From an uncultured Eubacteriales bacterium (GTDB lineage Bacteria; Bacillota; Clostridia; Christensenellales; CAG-917), in contig URNP01000006.1 of the NCBI GenBank assembly GCA_900549225.1, forward strand, positions 8,695 to 72,694: a DNA stretch of 64,000 bases, given 5' to 3'. The notes beneath the pieces are model-generated. The model was not told the origin of the DNA. It did no database searches and saw nothing but the letters and a program-made list of their open reading frames with translations. Shown piece by piece: positions 37,036-49,000 of this stretch. Every line of letters begins with the position of its first letter. Position 1 is the first letter of the stretch. The position numbers and the translations under genes were made by a program.

Positions 37036-40000
37036 ATGAGATACAACAGTTACGAACAAAGAGTAGATAAGATGGTCAAAGCGAAGAAATTTGTTCTTCG
37101 CCATCTTGTCCTTATTGTCTGTTTGAGTATTCTTGCCGTAGCAACGGTCGTTTGCTTGTGCTCGATAAAGGGCACCGTTATAGAAGGGGACGCCCCCTTG
37201 AGTTTCGAGTACGGACAGGATTTTGAATATGAAGCCTCGGCAGTATTCAATTCCGTGACTTACCAGTTCAAAGCCGAAGGCAGTGACGAATGGACGAGCG
37301 TAGTTCCCAAGGAAGTTGGAACGTACAGCGTTCGCGCCGTTTCCAACGGCTTGTTCGGCGACGTCCGATACGGCGAGGTAAAGACTTTCACCATCAGCCC
37401 GAAGTCGCTTGACGTCACCATAAAAGAGGACAGCGTGACCTACGGTGAAAACCCGACGTTGCAAGCAGATCTTGCCAAAGGCGACGTCATCGAGTGTTCC
37501 GAATTCGATTTTGCCGATTTCACCAAAGAAACCACAACCGTCAAACCCGATTCCGAATCTTTGGTCATCAGAAATTCCGACGGCAAAGACGTCACGTCCT
37601 CATACGAAATCAACATAGTCGAAAAATCGATCAAATTCACAAAACGCGCAATTGAAATCGTCATATCGGGCGATGAAAAGGTGTATTTTGCAGGAAACCT
37701 CACAATTCACGCCTTTGAAGTCAACGAAGAAAAGGGCACTTTGGCATACGGCGATAACGTCAGTATGGATTTTTCAAAGAGCATCATCGACGTTGGCGAA
37801 ATTGAAAACACTCCCGAAAATTTCCGCATAACCAACACGCAAGGTCAAATCGTCACCGACAGATACGAAGTGACCAAAGTCGTAGGAACGCTGAAAATCA
37901 CCAAGCGCCATCTCATCATCTATCCGAGCGGAGCAAGCAAGGTTTACGACGGTACGCCTTTGAGTTGTGCCGCCTACGATCAGAACAGAATAGAAGGCGA
38001 CGGACTTGCCGGCAAGGACTACATATCTCAAGTCACCGCGCTCAATTCAATCACAACCGTTGCCGAATCCGAATCAGAAAACACAGAGGTCAATCACAAT
38101 CAGATAGATATCAGAATTAGCGATCCCAATCGTAAAGACGCCGACGGCAAAGACCTTGACGTCACGCACGATTACAACATAATCTACTACAGGGACGATT
38201 CAAAACTCACTATCACGCCTCGTCCAATCACCGTAACGTCGGAAGGCGCAAACAAGGTTTACGACGGCACTCCGCTCGAGAGTACAAATTTCGATTGCAC
38301 GGAAGCGAGCCAAAGCAACCCAAACGAAGGACTTTTGTCAATTCACGATATATTTCCCGTGTCTAATGCGTCAATCCAAAACTATGTGGACGGCGGCATT
38401 GAAAATACGATTGAAGTTTGCATCAAGGAAGGCGACGAGGACGTCACCGCAAACTATGCAATCACTTACGATTTCGGCACTTTGACCATTTTGAAGCGTC
38501 CTATCACCATAACGGCAGGAAGCGCCGACAAAACGTACGACGGCACAGCGCTTTCGTGCAATTCGTTCACGTATACTCTTCCTTCCGACGAAGTCGGAAC
38601 AGGACTCGTTTGCGGCAGAATAACGCTTACGATAGCAGGTTTGCAAACGTTGGCAGGCGAGTCAACGAACGCCGTCGTTGACGGCAGTGTACTTATCTAC
38701 GACGACAACGACGTAGACGTCACGGACAATTACGATATAACCACACAAGTAGGCACTCTTACGGTCACACAACGCCCGATAAAGATTCAACCAACACACA
38801 AAACCAAGATATACGATGCAACGCCACTTGTATCTCGCGACGTCGACGTTTTGGTTGAAGACGGCTTTATGGCATTGGTCGACGGAGAATCTATCGTATG
38901 CAAACAAATGGGTTCGATTGCCACCGCAGGCAGTGAAACCGTTTCGCTCACCGCCGATGACGTTACAAACGGCGATTTCAAGATTTATTCGGGCGAATTC
39001 GACGTTACGGACAGTTATGCCATTACGTTCGTAGACGGCGTTTACGAGATTGAAAAACGTCCGATTGCGGTGAAGCCCGTTGACAAAACCAAAGTATACG
39101 ATGCCGAAGTGCTTACGTCCGATGAACTCCAAGTTCTTGACAAGGACGGATTCTATGCGCTCGTTGACGGACATAAACTCTCTTGCGACACGATGGGTGC
39201 GATCGTCAATGTCGAATCCGAAACGGTATATGCAAGCAGCGTTCGAGTATTCGATGCAACCGGCAATGAAGTCACCCCCAACTATGCAATCGATTCCAAT
39301 ACATCCGGCACGTTTACGATCACGCCTCGTCCGATCACCGTAACGTCGGAGGGCGCAAGAAAAGTTTACGACGACGTCGATTTGTCAAACGACAACTTTA
39401 CGTACACGCAACAGAGTGAAAACGAAGGTCTGCTCACCGACAAAGGACACAACATTGCCGCAGTTGAATTTGCAACGCTTCGTGACGTTGGCGAAATAGA
39501 AAACCGCATTATCGTTCGCATCACAAAAGGCGATGAACCCCTGACCCAAAACTACGATATCACCTACGTTTACGGCAGACTCGAAGTCACGCCTCGTCCA
39601 ATCACTCTCACCGCCAACAGCCAAACGAGAATGTACGACGGCACTGCGCTTTATGACGACGGTTTCTCCGTTGAGGAATTCGATATTGAAAGCAACCGCG
39701 GCAGAATTGAAGGACACGAGATCAATGCAACCGTAAAGGGCAGCATAACCAATGTCGGTGACGTTTCGAATATCATCGTCAAAGAATCTGTGGTCATCAC
39801 GAGCGGAGAGCGCGACGTCACGCGCAACTACGATATAAGTCTTGCCGACGGCACTCTTACCGTCATCCATCGCCCGATAGTAGTCGTAAGTCTTTCGCAA
39901 ACTTTCGTATACAACGGAAAGGATCAATCCTACGAAGAGTTTGACGTCACGGAAGGCGAAGGCATAACGGACGGAAAAGGTTCGATAATCAACGGACAGA

Positions 40001-43000
40001 TCTCGAAAGTCGTCAACAACACAACGATACAAAACGTAAATGAAAGCGGCAAGGACAACGTCCTTGAAATCAGTATATTCGACGGCGATACCGACGTCAC
40101 GGACAACTATACGATTGATTATCAGTCGTATGGCAAATTGACTGTAACCAAACGTCCGATCACCGTCACCGCCAACAGCCAAACGAGAATGTACGACGGC
40201 ACTCCGCTCGTTGACGGCGGAGTCAGTGCCGATCCGTTCAATGAAGAAAACGGTACGGGCATAGTTGACGGACATGTTGTCACGGCAACCGTAAAGGGCA
40301 GTATAACCGACGTCGGTAGTGAAGCGAATATCATTATCGAAGGCTCTGTCGTTGTCAAAAACGGCGACGAAGAAGTTACGCCCAACTACGAGATAACCAC
40401 ACAAGTAGGCACGTTGACGGTCACAGTCCGCCCGATAAGAGTGCAAACCGCAACGGCGAGTTTCGTATACGACGGAAAAGAGCACTATTGCGACGATTTT
40501 GAAGTCGTAAGCGAGATAAAAGTCGCAGACAATCAAACGGCATCCGTTACGGCAAAGCCTTCCGTGCAGAACGTTTGGGACGGTACGATCGAGAACAAGT
40601 TGACCGTAGTCATTTACGACAAAGACGGCAAAGACGTCAGCAAAAACTACGAAATCACCTACGAGTACGGTGATATCAACGTCACGCCTCGCCAAATAAA
40701 GATCACGGCAGGCAGTGCCGAGAAAGTCTACGACGACGAGCCGCTCTCTTGCTCCGACTACTACGTTGAATCTACAGACGGCGATAGAGGCCTTGCGCCC
40801 TCACAACGCGCAGAGGCAAGCGTGGTTAAGCTCTCCGTTATTACTTACACGCCCACGCCTCAGCCAAACAGAATTGATCCCGCAAGCGTCGTTATATACG
40901 ACCAAAACGGACAATCCACCATAGGCGAACATTCCGTCAAAGAGAATTACGAGGTTGAATTCGTTGACGGCGAACTTATCGTAAACAAGCGCCCGATAAC
41001 CGTAACGGGTGTTTCGGACGAGAAGATTTACGATGCAACCGGACTTTTCAACAATGAATTTACTTACACGAAATACGGCAAAGACGAAGGCTTGCTTGAA
41101 AATAGAGAGCATAAAATCAGCAAATACAAATTTGCTACGCTTACCGATGCAGGTGAGATCGAAAACGTAATCACCGTCAACATAACAGTCGTACGTCAAA
41201 ACGGCTACGAGGAAAACGTTACCGAAAACTACAAGATCACTTACGTTTACGGCACACTCAAAGTCACGCCTCGTCCTATAACCGTAAAAACGAAAACGAT
41301 GAGTTTCGTATACAACGGAAAGGAACAATTCTGCGAAGAGTTTAACGTCACGGAAGGCGAAGGTATAAAAGGACAAAATCCGATAGCCAACGGGCAAGAA
41401 GCAAGAGTCGCAAGCAACACGAAGATACAAAACGTCAAAGAAAGCGGCAAGGACAACGTCCTTGAAATCAAGATATTTGACTTTGAAGGCAATGAAATAA
41501 ATCTCAAAAACTATGCGATAACGTACGAATACGGCACTTTGAGCGTCACTCCGCGCCCGATTGCCGTCAAACTCACAGACAGAAAAAAAGTTTACGATGC
41601 TCTCCCGTTCGTCACCGACCAAGTCGAAGTGATAAGCCTTGAAAACACGATGCCCATCGTTGACGGACACTATGTGCAAATCGATTCCGTTGGCGACGGT
41701 ATCGTCGATGCAGATACGTACAAAGTCGGATTCAAGACAGCCTACATTTTCGATGCAAACGGCAATGACGTCACCGACAACTATGCCATAACTATGGTTG
41801 AGGGCACGCTCACGATCCTCAAGCGCAAAGTCACCGTTACGGCAGGCAGCGCAAGCAAGGTTTACGACGGCAAGGCGCTTTGGTGCAAAGACGTGACGAT
41901 CGAAGAGCAAAACGGAGATAGGGGAATCCTCGTCGGATTGCATTCTGCAAGCGCAAAAGTCAACGAGTTCAGCGTTACCGACTGGTCGGATACCATAAGA
42001 TACAACACGATTGACGAGGCAAGTTTCATCGTTACGGCGGCGGACGGCAACGACGTCACCCGCAACTACGAGCCGCAGTTTATCAACGGTGAGTTGACGA
42101 TATACAAGCGCCATATCACGATCACCGCACTCGGCGACGAAAAAGTGTACGACGACGCTCCGCTTATCAATAAGGAGTACACAGTCGAAACCGCCTTGGA
42201 CGATCGAGGCTTGTTGACCGATCTCGGACACAAACTTTGCGATATGGTGACCAACGGCACGATCACCTCAAAAGGTAGCGTTCAAAACACGTTTGCAAAC
42301 GAAGCAGTCATCACTGATGCAGACGACAAGGATATCACCTACAATTATCAGATCGAATACGTCTACGAAAACCTCGTCGTCACGCCTCGTCCGATCACCG
42401 TAACGAGCAAAGACGCGACCAAGATATACGATGCAACCGAACTAATCAATAAAGATGATTTCGATTACACGCATTTTGGCGAGAATATCGGTTTGATAAA
42501 CGGACACATAATCGAAGCATACACGTGGGCAGAACTTACCGATGCAGGTAGCAAGAAGAATGAAATCACCGTCAAGATAACCGTCGTGCGTGAAAACGGC
42601 GACGTAGACGTCGTAACGGGCAATTACAAGATAGAATACACCTACGGCACGCTTACCGTCACCAAGCGCCCGATAACCGTCGTCAGCGAGTCGAAAGAAT
42701 TTGAATACAACGGAAAAGAGCAATTCTGGGACGGATTTAAGGCAACCAACGTCGTTGAAGGGCAAAAAGCGGTTGTCGAAACTCGCACGCAGATCAAAAA
42801 CGTCGCAGAGAGTGGCAAGGATAACAAACTTACGGTTAAAGTCCTCGCCGCAGACGGCAAAACCGACGTCACGAACAACTATACGATTACATATCCGTCG
42901 TATGGCACGTTGACCGTCACCAAGCGTGCAATCACGCTTAAACCCGCAGACGGCGAGAAAGTATACGACGGCAAAGCGTTCACTTCAACCGCAGTTGAGA

Positions 43001-46000
43001 TAGTCAACGGCTCTCTTGCCGAGGGGCACGCCTTCGATTGCAATCCTATGGGCACGCTCGTGAGTGTCGGCAGTGAAACGATATCGATCGACAAAGAAAA
43101 CTTTAGAATCCTTGACGAGAAGAGACTCAACGCAACGGAAAATTACGATATAACCTATCAAGGCACGGGCACGCTCACGATCCTCAAGCGCAAAGTCACC
43201 GTCACCGCATGCAGTGCGGAAGTCGTAAGCGACGAAACGACGGTTCTCGAAAGAAAGTTGTTTAGATGCACGGAATTTGACGAAAACAAGCACGTCGGAC
43301 TCGTTCCGTGGCACGATATAACCGCAACCGTCACAGGCAGACAAGAGGGCATAGGCAGTTCTCCGAACGTCGTTTCCGACGTCCGCATATACGATAAAAA
43401 CACCAACGAAGAGGTAACGGACAACTACGATATCACCCTCAAAAACGGCACGCTCAGAATCGTAAACAAAGACGGCGATTCCTCCGACAACGTCGTGTTG
43501 GATGACGGCGGTGACTTGAGAGGCAACGACGGCCAAAGCACCGATCCCAAAGTCGTATTGTCCGTCAAGTCGGGCGTTTCCGACAGAGTTTATTTCAAAC
43601 TCAAATCCTACGGTGATTTCACGGGCAAGGGTTGGAGCGACGCGACCGCATACAATAGCACTATAGACGGTACTTACGGATTCGATTATCTGACGGGCAG
43701 AGCGCTTTCAGGCGCAGGGTTCACCGCGTACGATATTGCAATCAGATCAAATATTTCTCAGTACTTGTTGCCGTATTATATGGCGATGAGCGAAGGCAAT
43801 TACAACGTGCAAACGAGCGACGTTGCGTACGTCGGCAACGGACTTACTGATTATTATTCGCTCCAATATTACGTCGCATACGCAAAGCAGATCATCACAC
43901 TCAAGAGCAGTGTCGAAGGCTCTGCGGAAGAGCAAGCACACAGAGCGTTCGTGAAAGAAAAATATACCACCGTTCCCGACGATATGAAAGTTTACTTGCA
44001 AGGCATAATCGGCAAGCAAGGCTTCGATGCCGATTCTCTTGACGTGTACGAGCAAGTCGCCAACTATGTCAAGAGTGCCGCCAAGTACAACATGAAGTAC
44101 GACAGCAATCTTGACAGCGCAACCAATATAATTTACGCGTTCTTGAACGAGTACAAAGAGGGTGTCTGCCGTCACTTTGCATCTGCCGCAACGCTCATTT
44201 TCCGTCAACTCGGCATACCTGCAAGATACGCAACGGGCTTGACGGGCAGAACGCAGGCAAACGAATGGACGGATATCACCACCAACGGTTCGCACGCATG
44301 GGTTGAAGTCTACGTTGACGGCATCGGTTGGGTACAACTTGAAGTCACTCCGGGCGGAGCGGGCAACGGCAACGGAAACGAGGAATCCGACGGTAACGGC
44401 GAAAGATTCGACGGCTCCGATCTCACTCCCGATCAGAAGATTCTCGATATAACCCCGATCACCGTCTCCAAGATTCACGACGGAACGCCCTTGTACGCCG
44501 AAAACGAGATTATCGTCACCGAAAATATCCAAAGACTCCTCAAACTCGGCTACAGATACGTCGTCGAAGTCACGGGTTCGCAGACGGACGTCGGCATAGG
44601 CAAGAGCACGATCACAGAATTTGTCTTGTTCGATCCAAACGGCGCAAACGTGACTGACAACGGCACATTCACGATCAACTTGTGCGAGGGCGATATCGTC
44701 GTTTACGACAAGAAGATAGGCATACACCTCGGAGAACTTGAAAAGACTTACGACGGACAACCCTTCGATATTTCTCAATATATGGCTAGATTGAGTGCAA
44801 CTGCCGAAAATCTGCCCGAAGGTTACACCGTAGATTTCGAAATTGAACCTCTCGTAGATGCAGGCGTTTACACCGCATACGGCGTAACGATCAAGAATTA
44901 CACCGTGCGCGATGCAAGCGGCAATATAGTCACGGGCATTCTCATCGAAATCGTTGACGGAAGTATCACGATTCTCAAACGCAATATCACCGTTGAGTCT
45001 AAAAACTATACGAAAGTCTACGACGGCACACCGCTCAGAAACGAAGGCGACGTCACCGTAGAACGTCCAAACGGCAACAGAGGAATCCTTAACGGTCACG
45101 TTTTGTCTGCCAAGACGCTTGCGGAACGTACGAACGCAGGTTCGACTCCGAACGCCGTCACCGATATCGCAATCTTTGACGAGAAAGGCAACGACGTCAC
45201 AAACAACTACGCCGTAAGTACGATAGTGGGCACACTGACCGTTACCAAGCGTTGCGTGTATATCACAACCGCCGATGCAGAAAAGTTCTATGACGGCACT
45301 CCGCTTACAAAAGAGCAGCCTTACACGGTCGAACCCTTCGATGCCGACAAGAAGAGCGGTTTCGTCCTCGACCACGCGTTTGGCGTATTGCAAGTCATCG
45401 GTTCGCAAACCGACGCGGGTCAGGCTCTCAACGAGATAAACTACAACACGATTTCAATCAAGGACGGTGCAGGAGTCGACGTAACTTCCAACTATCAAGT
45501 TATCTGCACACCGGGCACGCTTAACGTGCTTCAGAGAAGAATCACGATCACAACCGCCGATTCAACCAAGGTTTACGACGGTACGCCTTTGACGTGCGGC
45601 GATTATGAGATTTCCGACGACGGACAAGATGGCGCAGGCTTTGCCCCGGGACAAAAGATAGGATCGGTTGAAATAGTAGGCTCGCGACTTGATGTGGGTT
45701 ACTCTTCAAACACTGTCGGAAAACTGACCATCGTTGACGCGAACGGAAATGAAGTAAATCGTGACAATTACATCGTAACTTATCACGAAGGCACGCTCAC
45801 CGTCACAGCAAGGCCGATTTGGGTCAAGAGCGCAAGCGCAAGCAAAGTCTATGACGGCACACCGCTTTCGGCGGGCTACGACTATGAGCGTTTCAACGAA
45901 TCGGGTAGCGGTCTTGCAAATGGACACGAAATCGAGGTTATCATCACTTCATCGCTTACAGACGTATGGATCATTCCCAACACAATCGACGACGTTATCA

Positions 46001-49000
46001 TCACCGACAGCAACGGCAACCCCGTTACCGCAAATTATGTGATACACAAAATCGAAGGCGAACTCGAAGTCACCAAACGTCCGATCAAGATAACCACCGC
46101 AAGTGCAACCAAGGTCTACGACGGCACGCCGCTCGTCAAAAAGGACGGTTACACGATTGAAAATCCGAATACCGCAAACACTCGCGGACTTGTTAGCGGT
46201 CATACGTACGAGCTGAATTTCACTGCTAAAGCAATAAATTACGGAGTCGTCGAAAATGCCGTTTCCGTCACCATATTCGATGCAAGCGGAAATGACGTCA
46301 CGCACAATTACGATTACGTAAGCGATCTTGAATTCGGACTTCTTGAAATCACACAAAGACCGATATGGTTCATGAGCGGAAGCGCAAGCAAGGTTTACGA
46401 CGCCATTGCCCTCAAGTGTGGCGTGTTCGATTATGAAAGATTCAACGCTTCGACCGACAGCGGACTTCTTGAAGGACACAACGTGTTCTATAAGCTTGCT
46501 TCGTCGATCACAGATGCAGTAAGCGTAAACAACGCCATCACCGAGTATTCAATCAGGACGGACGACGGAGATGACGTCACCTTCAACTACGAGATTTCGC
46601 TCAGAGAAGGCACGCTCGAAGTCACTCCGCGCCCGATTTTGATCAAGAGCGCAAGTGACAGTAAAGTCTACGACGGCAAGGTTCTTTCAAACGGCGGCTA
46701 TACATACGAGCGTTTCGACAAAGCGAGCGAGAGAGGACTTCTCACCATCCACGATATCGAGGTCATCATCACAACGACTATCATCAACGCAGGCAGCGTT
46801 GAAAACTCGATTGACAATATCCTCATCACCGATGCCGACGGAAAATCCGTAATTCATAATTACAGAATATCTATCGAGTTGGGCACTTTGACCGTCTATC
46901 CGATCGAGTTGGAGATCGTCACCGAAGGTGCGGAAAAATTCTACGACGGCACGCCGTTGACGAACGAGCGCTACAATCATTCTTTCCTCAACGCTCTCGG
47001 ATTTGTCGCAGACCACCGTCTTGACGGAATCAGATTCACAGGCTCACAGACGATAGCAGGTTCGTCGGAAAATACGATTGCAGAGGACGAAGTAAGAGTT
47101 CTCAACGGCGCAGGAGGCGACGTCACCGCAAACTACAAGATTTCGTATCGATACGGCGAACTCATCGTCAATCAGCGCCCGATCGGCATCAATCCCGACG
47201 GAGCGAGCAAGGTATACGACGGCACGTCGCTCACCAACCAAACTTACAAGATTTCCGATTGCGGCTACGGCAAAGACGGCGGACTTGCGCCCAAGCAATA
47301 CATAGCAAGAATACGTTTCATCGGCGAAATAACGGAAGTCGGCACGGATTATGTGAGGTTGGACGTCGATTATCTTGCCATTTACGATCAAAACGGCAAT
47401 GACGTCACGCGCAACTACGTAGTGTCCACCGAAGACGGCATGCTCGAAGTTATGCCGATCGAGTTGGAGATCGTCACCGAAGGTGCGGAAAAAGTCTACG
47501 ACGGCACGCCGTTGACGAACGAGCGCTACAATTATTCTTTCCTCAACGCGCTCGGATTTGTCGCAGACCACCGTCTTGACGGAATCAGATTCACAGGTTC
47601 ACAGACGATAGCAGGCTCGTCTCCGAATACGATTGCAGAGGACGAAGTAAGAGTTCGCGACGGCGCAGGCAACGACGTAACCGAAAATTATAGAATTTCG
47701 TATCTATACGGCGAACTCATCGTCACGCCGCGTCCGATAACTATAATCACTGATAGCGCATCGAAAGTCTACGACGGCGCACCGCTTTCAAAAGACAAGT
47801 ATACCGTTGAACACTCCGACGGAGAAACCACGAGAGGACTTTTGGAAGGTCACACTCTGACTCTCAGTCTTAAAGAGGAAATCATCAACGTAGGTTCGAC
47901 TCCGAACGCCGTCACCGATCTTCGCATAGTCGATGCCGACGGCAACGGCGTCACCGACAATTATGCTCCCGAGTATCAATGCGGCACACTTGAGATAACA
48001 CCTCGCCCCGTATGGATATCTAGCGGCACTTCCGAGAGAGTCTACGACGGCACTCCGCTCAAAAACGGTGCGGTTGATATTGAGCCTTGCAATGCAGACA
48101 ACACCGGAGGCCTTGTTAGTGGACACAGATATGACGTTGCGCTCAACAAGTCGATTACGGACGTCGGAAGCATTCGCAATGAATTTGACTACGTGATCAT
48201 CAAAGACGCCGACGGCAACGACGTCACATACAACTATGCTATAATCCCGCACGAAGGCACGCTGACCGTCTATCCGATCGAGTTGATGATCGTCACCGAA
48301 GGTGCGGAAAAATTCTATGACGGCACTCCTTTGACCAACGATAAATACGATATCACAGTCCTCAACGCCACCGATTTCGTTGCAGGACATCGTATTATCG
48401 TGCAAGTCATCGGTTCGCAGACGATAGTCGGTTCGTCTCCCAATGCGATTGACGAGAGCGGAGTAAAGGTTCTCGATGCCGATGGCAACGACGTAACCAA
48501 AAATTATAGAATTTCGTATCAATATGGCGAACTCATCGTCAATCAGCGCCATATCGGCATCTATCCCGACGGAGCAGAGAAGATATACGACGGCACGCCG
48601 CTCACCAACCAAACCTACACGATTTCCGATTGCGGCTACGGCAAAGACGGCGGACTTGCTCCCGAACAATACGTGGCAACCGTGTCGTTTGACGGCTGGA
48701 TAATCAACGTAGGCACTGTGCCTGCGACGTTGATTTTTGAATCGCTGTCCATATGCGATAAAGACGGCAACGACGTCACGGAAAATTACGACGTAACGTC
48801 CATTCCGGGCGCTTTGACCGTAAATCCGCGCAAGTTGCAGATCGTCGTTGACGACGCAAGCAAAGAGTACGACGGCACGCCGCTCGTGCCTACTCCCGGC
48901 GGATACACGATCATCGACGACGGAAGCGGCAACGGCGGACTTGCTCCGGGGCAGAATATTTCGGAGATAGAACTCGGTGGCGAGCAACTCAAACCGGGCA

